This document shows positions 8,324 through 15,972 of a stretch of DNA of 40,947 nucleotides, in pieces; position 1 is the stretch's first letter; every line of letters begins with the position of its first letter. Location: positions 1 to 40,947 of the forward strand of contig CALUZB010000014.1 in the NCBI GenBank assembly GCA_944325195.1, written 5' to 3'. The notes beneath the pieces were generated by a model. The model was not told where the DNA came from, searched no databases, and saw only the letters and a program-made list of their open reading frames with translations. This DNA is from an uncultured Desulfovibrionaceae bacterium (GTDB lineage Bacteria > Desulfobacterota > Desulfovibrionia > Desulfovibrionales > Desulfovibrionaceae). The position numbers were made by a program, and so were the translations under genes.

Positions 8324-8773
8324 TTAATCCTCCTGGCTGGGATGAATGGTCAACACAGCTTGCGCGGCGTTTTTAACCACCTTCTCAGCAACTGAACCGA
8401 ACAATATCCGATCTATTCCTTTGCGACCGTGGGTTGCCATTATAATCAAGTCAACCTCAATTTCTGTTGCGTAATGAAGAATTTCTTCAGCAGCGTAACC
8501 GGTGATGACTTTACCGGTAGCTTTTACTCCTTCAAAGTTTTCCGCAACAAATTTTTCCATGTTCTTAACCGCTCCATCCACAATTTCACCAACGAAATTT
8601 TCAATGGAGCTGGGCGGTACATGAAAGCCTACATACTGGCTGAGGGTTGGAGCTACATATAAAACGCAGATTTCTGCGTTTAGGGCTTTTCCCAAAGTCG
8701 TGGCGTATTGTGCAAGTTCCACACTGTTTTCCGACAGGTCCACTGCGCACAGAATTTTTTTGATGTCTTTCAT
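8324..8773 (-). CDS. Universal stress protein (UspA family)
   Basis: A single-domain Usp of 149 residues, cytoplasmic, typically a dimer that binds ATP and supports stress survival. Family marks are KILCAVDLSENS at the N-terminus, a central segment with acidic residues, and DLIIMATHGRKGIDRILFGS, the nucleotide-binding loop (G-9x-G-S). The first Gly of the strict G-2x-G-9x-G motif is Ala here, which is common in this family. The C-terminus is VLTIHP. ATG 8773 is preceded by GGGGGAG at good spacing. It stands alone upstream of the hisC operon, with a hairpin between them. Confidence 0.92.
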   Translation of the reverse strand: MKDIKKILCAVDLSENSVELAQYATTLGKALNAEICVLYVAPTLSQYVGFHVPPSSIENFVGEIVDGAVKNMEKFVAENFEGVKATGKVITGYAAEEILHYATEIEVDLIIMATHGRKGIDRILFGSVAEKVVKNAAQAVLTIHPSQED

Positions 8774-9068
8774 TGTAAACTCCCCCTGATGTCTTATATT
8801 GTTAACTCAAATCATTCGCAACAATAAAGCACCTTTGCGGAAATGTTCATTGTTGGGAAATGCCTTTGATTGACGCCTCGCTCATAATAAACTAAACTAT
8901 TTCCCGCTTCTTAAATAATCGATTCGAAGCATTTACCGGCGGACTCAGTTTAACTCTAAGTTGCACCGGAAGTGCAGCTTAGTTAAGTACTGTAAGTCGC
9001 GCCGCTGTGAATAATTTAAAAAATAATTTCTGGCATTGCAAGTGTATTGTGTATTATAGATAACTATC

Positions 9069-9111
9069 TTTTGCCTGTTCGGCAAAAATTACCAGTGCGG
9101 CAAAAATTGCC
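9069..9111 (+). promoter_or_regulatory. Paired palindromes, candidate enhancer-binding sites
   Basis: Site 1 is TTTTGCC-TGTTC-GGCAAAA (9069-9087), a perfect 7-base inverted repeat. Site 2 is GGCAA-AAA-TTGCC (9099-9111). The sites share an 11-base direct repeat CGGCAAAAATT at 9080-9090 and 9098-9108. They lie about 80-120 bases before the predicted start of transcription, where activators of sigma-54 polymerase usually bind. Confidence 0.6.
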
Positions 9112-9165
9112 TGCTTTCTTTTGATGTTGTTGAATAATTACAAGCTGTTAATGTGTGCGCGTGTT

Positions 9166-9181
9166 TGGCAGGATTTTTGCA
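9166..9181 (+). promoter_or_regulatory. Sigma-54 (RpoN) promoter
   Basis: TGGCAGG-ATTT-TTGCA matches the consensus TGGCAYG-N4-TTGCW except for one pyrimidine position. The invariant GG (9167-9168) and GC (9179-9180) are exactly 10 bases apart. Transcription should begin near 9192, which excludes a GTG start at 9188 and supports ATG 9221. Confidence 0.85.
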
Positions 9182-9220
9182 TAGCTGGTGTTGCAATTAA
9201 CCCAAAAACAGGGGGTAGAC

Positions 9221-9721
9221 ATGAAAATTCAAAATGAGTTGCTGACGGGAATTATAAATGACTCGCAACAGCTTAAGAAAACTGGTTCTATCCAGCCGGA
9301 AGCAGATTTTGCCGCCGTGCTTACCAATGAGCTGACCCAAGGTCAAAATGTTGCTCCTGTGGCATCCGGCCTTCAGGATGTGCTCCCCCTTATTGGCCTG
9401 ACAGATTCTGAAGCCTTAGGAAGCCAAGCTAAGCCCGACGCGTTTTCGGAATTGGAAATCCAGTTCATGGGTGAACTTGGTGAACTTCTGGATGTAGTTG
9501 ACTCCTATAGTCAGGCTTTGTCCGGGCACGGTGGAGAAATGCAGACCAGCTTAAAGTCAGTGTACAGCATTTTGGATGATATTACTCAAAAAACCAAAGA
9601 GTTGAAAGGCGCTTTGGCGGAAATTGGAGATAATCCGTTGCTGTCCGATATAGTCAGTGAGCTTGAAGTGATGGCAAGCACTGAGAAGTTTAAGTTGAAC
9701 CGGGGAGATTACCTCGTTTAG
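9221..9721 (+). CDS. Sigma-54-driven small protein of unknown function
   Basis: I do not recognise this protein. From ATG 9221 (GGGGG at 9211-9215) it has 166 residues, no signal peptide, no transmembrane helix and no cysteine. It is acidic and rich in Leu, Glu and Ser. Residues about 85-155 (LGELLDVVDSYSQAL onward) look helical and amphipathic, like a small bundle or chaperone. The promoter and paired upstream sites indicate expression that depends on an enhancer-binding activator. In Desulfovibrio-type bacteria such promoters often serve flagellar, nitrogen or stress genes. A role in motility is possible but is only a guess. Confidence 0.75.
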   Translation: MKIQNELLTGIINDSQQLKKTGSIQPEADFAAVLTNELTQGQNVAPVASGLQDVLPLIGLTDSEALGSQAKPDAFSELEIQFMGELGELLDVVDSYSQALSGHGGEMQTSLKSVYSILDDITQKTKELKGALAEIGDNPLLSDIVSELEVMASTEKFKLNRGDYLV

Positions 9722-10031
9722 ACGAGGGGCTACTCTGAACGTTGTTTTCGTCTTGATGACATTCGTTCGGCTTTGATGTCAACTTGACTTTCCCGGCGCT
9801 TGCAGTGCCTTGGCTGATCAGCTGATCGGGATGATATTCAGTTTGCCGGTGGCATGAATGAATTGTTGGAGCAGAGTGGAAGGCGTTCGCTGCACGGCTT
9901 GGCTTCAACACAGTGATCAGGACTAGTCCAAGCGAGCGTTTAAACACCACTCCTCGCCGGAGGTGTAAACGGCCTATTGGGGTGTTGATCTGTTTGCACC
10001 CGGAATGTCAGTAACTGCTTCCGGGTGCCGG
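9722..10031. other. Convergent intergenic region
   Basis: About 310 bases between the sigma-54 gene and pncC. I see no coding potential. It contains a perfect 10-pair stem-loop at 9996-10028. Confidence 0.6.
9996..10028 (-). terminator. Stem-loop just after pncC
   Basis: GCACCCGGAA (9996-10005) and TTCCGGGTGC (10019-10028) pair perfectly around a 13-base loop, 3 bases past the pncC stop. There is no T-run on either strand, so termination is plausible but not textbook. Confidence 0.5.
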
Positions 10032-10544
10032 CTAATCAGGCAGTGGGGGAAGCCGTCCCAAAAGACCCCGTATGGCTTGGTTTACACTCAGCACTCGCAC
10101 TTCATGTCTAGAGCCTGTGAATTTGCAGGTGGACGATGTCACGATCCCTTCAATATCCCACCCAAAGCATACAGTTCCTACTTCTTTTTCAGGTGTCCCG
10201 CCGCCGGGGCCAGCGATGCCTGTTACTGCAAGCGCACACTCCACTGCAAGCAACTTTCTTGCCCCAGTCGCCATTGCTCTGGCCGTTTCTTCGCTGACAG
10301 CTCCAAACTGTTTAAGCGTTTCAGGGGGAACCCCGAGCACTCTTTCTTTAACCGTGTTGCTATAGGCAACTATCCCGCCCTTGAACCAGTCGGAACTGCC
10401 TGGTTCGCTGGTTAAAAGAGCGGAAATCATGCCGCCTGTACATGATTCGGCTGTGCCGAGGCTTTTCCCCAAGGCCAAAAGTTTGATTATCAATTCGGAA
10501 AGTGAGATAAAATGCTTTTTTTGATTGCATTTCAGGTCTTTCAT
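10032..10544 (-). CDS. pncC: Nicotinamide-nucleotide amidase (CinA C-terminal type)
   Basis: A 170-residue single-domain PncC/CinA-C protein that deamidates NMN to nicotinic acid mononucleotide in the pyridine-nucleotide cycle. Typical motifs are TAESCTGGMISALLT, GGIVAYSNTVKERVLGVP, GAVSEETARAMATGARK and ALAVTGIAGPGGGTPEKEVG. It lacks the N-terminal molybdopterin-binding domain of full-length CinA, like the short E. coli enzyme. ATG 10544 has GAGG about 9 bases upstream. It stands alone on the minus strand. Confidence 0.93.
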   Translation of the reverse strand: MKDLKCNQKKHFISLSELIIKLLALGKSLGTAESCTGGMISALLTSEPGSSDWFKGGIVAYSNTVKERVLGVPPETLKQFGAVSEETARAMATGARKLLAVECALAVTGIAGPGGGTPEKEVGTVCFGWDIEGIVTSSTCKFTGSRHEVRVLSVNQAIRGLLGRLPPLPD

Positions 10545-10901
10545 TATTTTTGAACCTCATTTTGTTGGCTGGTGAATTAATGATTACATGATTTAAGCAA
10601 TTGGGCAAGTTGATATCCCTAAGTATATAAGAAAAGGATATGCCATTTCCTGTATAGCCTTTATAGCGGATGTTTCAGGTGAGGACTTGAGTTTTTGGCT
10701 GAAATGCCGAAAAGAGAAATTCAGACTTTGTTTCTTGGCTTGAAGCCGGCTTGGCAGATTAGATTTATTTAATACATGTTTTTCTGAATTGCGGCAGGAA
10801 TAGGCCTGATTTGCTTTCAGGCACGGTCCGCTTTTGTATCTGCCAAGCCTTAACTTTGCAGTTAAGGTTTTTAAACGGGAAATCAGCAAATCGAGGTGTA
10901 T
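10545..10901. promoter_or_regulatory. Divergent region before the binding-protein/deaminase fusion
   Basis: About 360 bases with no convincing gene. It should hold the pncC promoter on the minus strand and the promoter of the fusion gene on the plus strand. Two plus-strand stem-loops near its end (10804-10822 and 10848-10872) suggest a structured leader. Confidence 0.55.
10804..10872 (+). ncRNA. Candidate structured leader with an intrinsic terminator
   Basis: Stem 1 is GCCTGA-TTTGCTT-TCAGGC (10804-10822). Stem 2 is CCTTAACT-TTGC-AGTTAAGG followed by five T (10848-10872), a good intrinsic terminator. No plus-strand gene lies upstream for about 1.1 kb, and the fusion gene starts 30 bases later. 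Either transcription attenuation controls that gene or a small RNA ends here. I recognise no known riboswitch class. Confidence 0.45.
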
Positions 10902-12065
10902 ATGTTTAAGAAAAGTATCTTTATCATAGTGTTTTGTCTTGGGTTGGTCCATGCCGCTCAAGCTCAGAATTTTAAAATAACCGATCCTAAAGCGGTTTAT
11001 GGATTTGATCGTGAATTCCCGCCGTATAGCTTCCAGGAACCGGGCGGTAAGCCTACCGGTTTTGAAGTGGAGCTGGTTGAAGCGATTTTTCGCAACTCCG
11101 GGGTGAACCTGCAGTTTCGACCTCTGGCGTGGGATATGATTCAAACAGAGTTGGCAAACGGTTTGATTTCGTTTACCAGCGGTATGATTCCCACTGTGCA
11201 GCGCAAGGAGCTGTATCTGTTCAGCGAACGCCCGACTGTTTCGGCGAATATCCGTTTCTTCACCAAAGATTATAACCGGTTTGCGAACATTTCTTTGTTA
11301 CGGGGACAAGCTGTTGCGGTGGAAGAAAATTCTTATTCCTTGCGCTTAATGGAACATTATGGCGGAATAATCATCAAGCCGTATCCTACCAAGCAGGATG
11401 GTATTCGCGCTTTGTATGACGATTACGTCGTTGCTTATTGTGGTCCGGAAGCGAATACCTATTATATTATGGAAAAGCTTAAGTTTACAGGCATTTCTGC
11501 TATGGGAACACCTTTAAGTCTTTCAGAAATGCATTTTGCGGTTAACCGAGAACGAGCCGACGTGTTGCGCCTGCTTAATGAGGGCTTGGCCAGAATTATT
11601 GCTGACGGCGAATATGAGGCGATTTACCGCAAGTGGTTTGTGCGGGAAATTGATGAGGCTATGCGCGCGGAATTGATAAAGAAGGCCACTGATGCCGCAA
11701 TCAGCGCTTACGCTCCCTACAGCGGCAAAACTCATGGCGCCGCAGTGCTGACTACTGCCGGAAATTTTTATACCGGCTCAACTTTGGAAAATGCTGAATC
11801 CAGTCTGAATATCAGCGCACTGCGTTCTGCACTGAGCCATGCGGCAGCAGCCGGCGATATGGAGGTCAGGGCTGTGGTCAGTGTTGATCAGGCTGGAGTA
11901 GTACAGAATCCGGATACAGCCGATTTGCAGACAGTATACGAGTTTTACCGGGGTGGGCTGTTCATTACCGGTGATAGTGAAAAAGGCTATGTAACCAAAA
12001 CCGCCGGGGAACTTTTGCCGAATCCGGTTATCAGCCGGCCGGTTGAAGCAGTGAGTGAGTGGTAG
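10902..12065 (+). CDS. Periplasmic solute-binding protein fused to an inactive cytidine-deaminase-like domain
   Basis: A 387-residue exported protein. ATG 10902 follows GAGG at 10893-10896. Residues 1-21 are a signal peptide ending AQA. Residues about 28-250 are a family-3 (amino-acid type) solute-binding domain: VYGFDREFPPYSF, KPTGFEVELVEAI, SGMIPTVQRKELYLFS. Residues about 255-378 align with homotetrameric cytidine deaminase (Bacillus type): AYAPYS, GAAVLTTAGNFYTG, LENA and GELLPNPV. The CAE zinc/catalytic motif reads SAL (Ser305, Leu307), and the PCxxC motif reads PDTAD (Asp338, Asp341). All three zinc ligands and the catalytic Glu are therefore lost. It may be a nucleoside- or small-molecule-sensing module, or a structural remnant. 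No transporter permease is adjacent. Confidence 0.85.
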   Translation: MFKKSIFIIVFCLGLVHAAQAQNFKITDPKAVYGFDREFPPYSFQEPGGKPTGFEVELVEAIFRNSGVNLQFRPLAWDMIQTELANGLISFTSGMIPTVQRKELYLFSERPTVSANIRFFTKDYNRFANISLLRGQAVAVEENSYSLRLMEHYGGIIIKPYPTKQDGIRALYDDYVVAYCGPEANTYYIMEKLKFTGISAMGTPLSLSEMHFAVNRERADVLRLLNEGLARIIADGEYEAIYRKWFVREIDEAMRAELIKKATDAAISAYAPYSGKTHGAAVLTTAGNFYTGSTLENAESSLNISALRSALSHAAAAGDMEVRAVVSVDQAGVVQNPDTADLQTVYEFYRGGLFITGDSEKGYVTKTAGELLPNPVISRPVEAVSEW

Positions 12066-12096
12066 TTTCAGAGCTGTGATGTTTAAAGACTGTATT

Positions 12097-12135
12097 GCTG
12101 CAGTGTCCGCTTCCACGGACACTGCAGCGCTTTTA
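12097..12135 (+). terminator. Bidirectional terminator
   Basis: GCTGCAGTGTCCG (12097-12109) and CGGACACTGCAGC (12116-12128) form a perfect 13-pair stem with a 6-base loop, followed by GCTTTTA on the plus strand. It separates two convergent genes. Confidence 0.85.
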
Positions 12136-13374
12136 CTCTGAATCTGAAAATGTTCTGTGAGGGAACAGCAGGCCTTGTTTAAATAAAAATCTGATTGCCA
12201 GAAAGAACAGTCCGGCAGTCATCAACAGAGGGGCGATTTCAACCCAGTTGGGGTAGTAGCCTTCCCATGCTTCAAAAGGTAAGGTCGGCACAGCCAAGGT
12301 TTGCAGGTTAATGACATAGCGGTTGGTTATCAGTCCTAGGCAAGTCAGTCCGGCGGCCGGGAAGAAATACTGACGGTTGGTCCTGAGCCTGTGTCTGGAC
12401 AGAATAATGAGCGGCAGCAGAGTGAATATACCCAGTTCTGCTACAATCAGCCATTTGCCGAAAGCCGCGCCATGGAACATCTGGTTGAATTCCAGCCCTT
12501 TAGCAGGCAGCAGCCTGAATTTCCAAAGCAAGATGTCGGCCGCCCGGGCAAGCAGACATGTGGTCAAACATAATGCACCGCACTTGCCCAGGCCGTTAAG
12601 CATGTTGGTGGTCAATATCTGCACTTTGGCAGCCCTTTCAATAATGCCGGTCAGTAACGCCATAAACAGCGGCCCGGCGGCTATGGCCGAGACGATGAAC
12701 AGCAGACAGGTCCATGGCCAGATCCCTATTCCCGGGCGCCAGGAAAACGGTCTTGCGAACATCACCCCGTAAACTCCGCCTAATGAACCCTGATGCATCA
12801 GGGAAACAATTGCTCCCACGCCGGCCAGAACTGGCAAAAGTAAAACCAGCTTTTGTCGCAGCCGTGCAAAACGCGGCATTTTCCGGAACAAGGGGTGATT
12901 GAGCAAAACCGGCAGAAACTCCAGGAACAGAATGCCGCTGTATAAAGTGATGCAGAAGGTAATTTCCGTAAGCATTGAGCTGAAATTCGGATGCAGGAAC
13001 GGAAACCAGGCGCGTAACGGCTGTCCGATTTCAAGCAGCAGGATGAACCCGGCCGAGCCGTAACATAAAAGTCCTGTGGTAATACTTATGGGAAGCAACG
13101 GGCGTAAATAATGCAGCTTGAATATGTGGTATAAAGCGGCTGTACAGAATGCGCCCGACCCCAGAGCGATTAAGGCCAGATCCGCCATGATCCACAGGCC
13201 GAACACGAAAGTGTTGTTCAGGTTTGTCAGTCCCAGACCGCCGGACCCGGGGGCCCAGACCAATGCTGCAGACAGCAGCCCGCACAGAATAAACAACATT
13301 GCAAGTAGGTCAATTAATTTGCCTTTCATCAGGGCGTTGTAACATTGCCGGGTGAATTCTGCAAATTCAGACAA
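12133..13374 (-). CDS. NrfD/HmcC-like membrane quinol-interacting protein
   Basis: A 413-residue polytopic membrane protein of the NrfD/PsrC family. These are the quinone-interacting membrane subunits of respiratory complexes such as Hmc, Qrc, Nrf and polysulfide reductase. About ten hydrophobic helices are visible. NLNNTFVFGLWIMADLALIA, the GQPLRAWFPFLHPNFSS loop and FARPFSWRPGIGIWPWTCLL resemble the HmcC-type branch. Such proteins normally sit beside an iron-sulfur protein and a multihaem cytochrome or molybdoenzyme. None is here, so it is an orphan subunit or pairs with a complex encoded elsewhere. The start could also be the internal Met16, just before the first helix. Confidence 0.82.
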   Translation of the reverse strand: MSEFAEFTRQCYNALMKGKLIDLLAMLFILCGLLSAALVWAPGSGGLGLTNLNNTFVFGLWIMADLALIALGSGAFCTAALYHIFKLHYLRPLLPISITTGLLCYGSAGFILLLEIGQPLRAWFPFLHPNFSSMLTEITFCITLYSGILFLEFLPVLLNHPLFRKMPRFARLRQKLVLLLPVLAGVGAIVSLMHQGSLGGVYGVMFARPFSWRPGIGIWPWTCLLFIVSAIAAGPLFMALLTGIIERAAKVQILTTNMLNGLGKCGALCLTTCLLARAADILLWKFRLLPAKGLEFNQMFHGAAFGKWLIVAELGIFTLLPLIILSRHRLRTNRQYFFPAAGLTCLGLITNRYVINLQTLAVPTLPFEAWEGYYPNWVEIAPLLMTAGLFFLAIRFLFKQGLLFPHRTFSDSE

Positions 13375-13581
13375 AGCAAGTCGCCTTGACCCGGCCCGAT
13401 GTGCAGTGTAAAGATTACGGTTACGAGCAGTCGTTCATAGGGAAAATGCCGCATTGAAAACTGTGAACCGGCGGCATGGGCCTTATCGGTTTCATTATTG
13501 ACGGCAGCACTTCCCGCAAAGCATGACGCACCAAGGGCATTACTTTGACAGGCGTTTAATTTTATCCGGGCGGTTAAGCGA
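13375..13581. promoter_or_regulatory. Divergent promoter region nrfD-like / manC
   Basis: About 207 bases between two divergently read genes, so both promoters should lie here. I cannot assign boxes with confidence. Confidence 0.4.
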
Positions 13582-15057
13582 ATGCAACAGACTCGAATCT
13601 TCCCAGTCATACTTTCCGGCGGCAGTGGGGTAAGGCTGTGGCCTTTTTCCCGCAGCAACATGCCTAAGCAGTTTCTTCCCCTGCCAGAATTGAATGGCGA
13701 GAGCCTATTCAAGCTTACTGTTGAGCGCTCACTGGGGTTAAACGCGGTTCTGGGCGGTCTGATTGTAGTTTGTAACAAAAGCCAGCGTTTTCTGGCTTCC
13801 GTGGCGCTCAGCGAACTTCCAGGCTTGAATGAACGTTGTGAAAGTGTCCAGATCATCCTGGAGCCTCTCGTCAGAAACACTGCCCCGGCCATTGCTTTGG
13901 CGGCATTTTCAGCTTTGGAACAGACAGGCGGCAAAGAGTCGGACCCTTTGCTGCTCGTATTGCCGTCCGATCACATGATCAGTCCTCAGGCGGAGTTCGC
14001 GTCGGCTGTGGAAAAGGCCACCTTTTATGCTGCAATGGGTAATCTGGTTCTTTTCGGAATAGTGCCCGCAAGCCCTGCTACCGGGTTTGGGTATATTGAG
14101 CGGGGCGCACCTATGGCATCGGAAAAGCGTGAATACGACGGTTTTCAGGTAAGCCGTTTTGTCGAGAAGCCGGCGCGCGAGCTTGCAGAAGTTATGCTGG
14201 AGCAGGGCTGTTATTATTGGAATGCAGGGATTTTTTTATTCGGCGCTCAGGCCTATCTGGATGAGTTGAGGAGATATGAGCCGGATATTTATGCTCAAAG
14301 CAAGCTTGCTTGGGAGCTTGCCCAGCGCAAGGCAGATGTGGTTCTGCCTGACTATGATGCCTTTGCGGAATCACCGAAAATTTCCATAGACTACGCAGTT
14401 ATGGAGCGCACCGACCAGGCGGTGTTGCTTCCCTTAAACGTGACCTGGAGCGACTTGGGCTCATTTGAGGCTTTTTATCAGAATGCCCGGAAAGATGAGG
14501 CCGGCAACGTCAGTTTCGGCGACGTGCTGGCAATGGACTCCCACAATAACTATCTGGCTTCGCAAAGCAGGTTGCTGGCGGTGTTGGGGGTTAACGACCT
14601 GGTGGTTGTGGAAACGCCGGACAGTGTGCTGGTGGTTCCCAGAAACAGGTGCCAGGAGGTGGGAGGACTGGTGGCCGACCTTGAACAGGCGGGCAGAGTT
14701 GAGCCGCAGGACCCGGCCAAGGTACCTAAACCGTGGGGCAGTTATCAGATCCTGGCGGAAGGCCCTGGGTTTAAAGTTAAGCGCATTGATGTATTGCCGG
14801 GAGCGAGCCTGTCTTTGCAAATGCACTATAAGCGTTCGGAACATTGGGTTGTGGTGCATGGTACCGCTGTAGTCACCATTAATGATAATCTGCTCACTTT
14901 GCATAAAGATGAAAGCGTATATATTCCAAACCAGGCCCGTCATCGTCTGCACAATCCGGGCAGCGGCCTGTTGACCGTAATTGAGGTGCAAAGCGGGGGA
15001 TATCTTGGTGAAGATGACATCGTGCGCTTTGCAGATGACTATAATCGTCTGGACTAA
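13582..15057 (+). CDS. manC: Mannose-1-phosphate guanylyltransferase / mannose-6-phosphate isomerase
   Basis: A bifunctional enzyme (491 residues) making GDP-mannose for surface glycans. The nucleotidyltransferase half carries GGSGVRLWPFSRSNMPKQFL near residue 13, LVLPSDHMI and FVEKPARE. The C-terminal cupin (from about 385) is the type II phosphomannose isomerase half: PWGSYQIL, LSLQMHYKRSEHWVVVHGTA, YIPNQARHRLHNPG and YLGEDDIVRFADDYNR. In the H-x-H-R-x-E-H-W motif the second His is Lys (HYKRSEHW); I believe this occurs in other ManC proteins, so isomerase activity is likely but not certain. It is the first gene of a tight run with three followers. It probably feeds the glycan genes near 37-40 kb. 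Confidence 0.93.
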   Translation: MQQTRIFPVILSGGSGVRLWPFSRSNMPKQFLPLPELNGESLFKLTVERSLGLNAVLGGLIVVCNKSQRFLASVALSELPGLNERCESVQIILEPLVRNTAPAIALAAFSALEQTGGKESDPLLLVLPSDHMISPQAEFASAVEKATFYAAMGNLVLFGIVPASPATGFGYIERGAPMASEKREYDGFQVSRFVEKPARELAEVMLEQGCYYWNAGIFLFGAQAYLDELRRYEPDIYAQSKLAWELAQRKADVVLPDYDAFAESPKISIDYAVMERTDQAVLLPLNVTWSDLGSFEAFYQNARKDEAGNVSFGDVLAMDSHNNYLASQSRLLAVLGVNDLVVVETPDSVLVVPRNRCQEVGGLVADLEQAGRVEPQDPAKVPKPWGSYQILAEGPGFKVKRIDVLPGASLSLQMHYKRSEHWVVVHGTAVVTINDNLLTLHKDESVYIPNQARHRLHNPGSGLLTVIEVQSGGYLGEDDIVRFADDYNRLD

Positions 15058-15065
15058 TCTGCCCA

Positions 15066-15965
15066 ATGAAGATGACTGTACAAAATGCCAAACCACTGGC
15101 TGGTTTTATCGACCTGCATATTCATACTACTGCTTCAGACGGTACTGTTGCTCCGGCTGAGGTAGTTGAAACGGCATATGCCCTTGGGCTGGAAGCTGTT
15201 GCGATTACCGATCATGACTGCTTAAATGGTATTTCCGAGGCAAAGGAAGCAGGGCAGCGCCTGGGCCAGGAAATAATCCCCGGGTGTGAACTGGCGGCGC
15301 ATACTCCTTATGGAGAAATGCATATTGTCGGACTTTGGGCGGAGAGCGGCAACCCGGGATTGGAAGAATTGCTGGCAACTCAACGGGAAATGCGGAAAAC
15401 ACGCAATCAGGAAATTCTGCTTGGGTTGCGTCGGATTGGGATAAACCTGAATGATACGGATTTGGCGGCAGAAGTTGACGGCGGAGCCAGCGTCGGACGA
15501 CCGCACATAGCCCGGGCCATAGTGCACAAGGGCTTTGCCCTATCCGTTCAGGATGCGTTCAAGTGTTATCTGGTTCCGGGCAAGCCCGCTTATGTGCCTC
15601 GGCGGCTGCTTCCGCCGGAGGAGATCCTGGTTGTGCTTAAGAAGGCCGGTATAACTACGATATTTGCTCACCCCATGTCATTGCCCGCCCCGGAAGCGTG
15701 GATTGGCAGAGAGGTTGCAAGGCTGACGGAACTGGGGCTGCTTGACGGGCTTGAAGCATACCACCCGGAGCATGACAGGGCAAAAGTCCAATATGTAGAA
15801 AAACTGGCCTGTGAGCTTGGCCTGTTGCTATCGGGCGGTTCAGATTTTCACGGAACGGTGAAGCCTAAAATTAAAATGGGTGTTGGCGAGGGCCGGCTCA
15901 GAGTGCCGGTTGCACTGCTTGAAAGAATAAAGGCACGCAGGGTTCAAGTCGGTCTTCCGGTATAA
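15066..15965 (+). CDS. PHP-domain phosphoesterase (RNase AM / TrpH-like)
   Basis: A 299-residue metal-dependent phosphoesterase. Enzymes of this type act on 3',5'-nucleoside bisphosphates or trim 5' ends of short RNAs. PHP motifs in order are DLHIHTTASDGT, AITDHDCLNG, PGCELAA, EMHIVGL, GRPHIARAIV, IFAHPMS and GGSDFHG, all with their metal ligands. It starts 8 bases after manC. ATG 15066 and ATG 15072 are both possible, and neither has a clear ribosome binding site, so coupling to manC translation is likely. Confidence 0.9.
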   Translation: MKMTVQNAKPLAGFIDLHIHTTASDGTVAPAEVVETAYALGLEAVAITDHDCLNGISEAKEAGQRLGQEIIPGCELAAHTPYGEMHIVGLWAESGNPGLEELLATQREMRKTRNQEILLGLRRIGINLNDTDLAAEVDGGASVGRPHIARAIVHKGFALSVQDAFKCYLVPGKPAYVPRRLLPPEEILVVLKKAGITTIFAHPMSLPAPEAWIGREVARLTELGLLDGLEAYHPEHDRAKVQYVEKLACELGLLLSGGSDFHGTVKPKIKMGVGEGRLRVPVALLERIKARRVQVGLPV

Positions 15966-15972
15966 GGCGATT

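Larger units (their letters stand above)
8774..9220. promoter_or_regulatory. Divergent regulatory region: uspA (-) and the sigma-54 gene (+)
   Basis: About 450 bases without a gene. The left part must hold the uspA promoter, which I cannot place. The right part carries two palindromes at 9069-9111 and a sigma-54 promoter at 9166-9181, listed separately. Confidence 0.6.

Noticed and set aside
9188..9220. GTG 9188 as the start of the sigma-54-driven gene
   Set aside because: It lies upstream of the predicted transcription start near 9192. ATG 9221 has the ribosome site.
10593..11144. 183-codon minus-strand frame overlapping the start of the binding-protein gene
   Set aside because: It overlaps the signal peptide of a well-supported gene on the other strand, with no protein-like composition and no ribosome site.
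13329..13934. 201-codon minus-strand frame over the manC start
   Set aside because: Antisense shadow of manC and the intergenic region; manC motifs are unambiguous.
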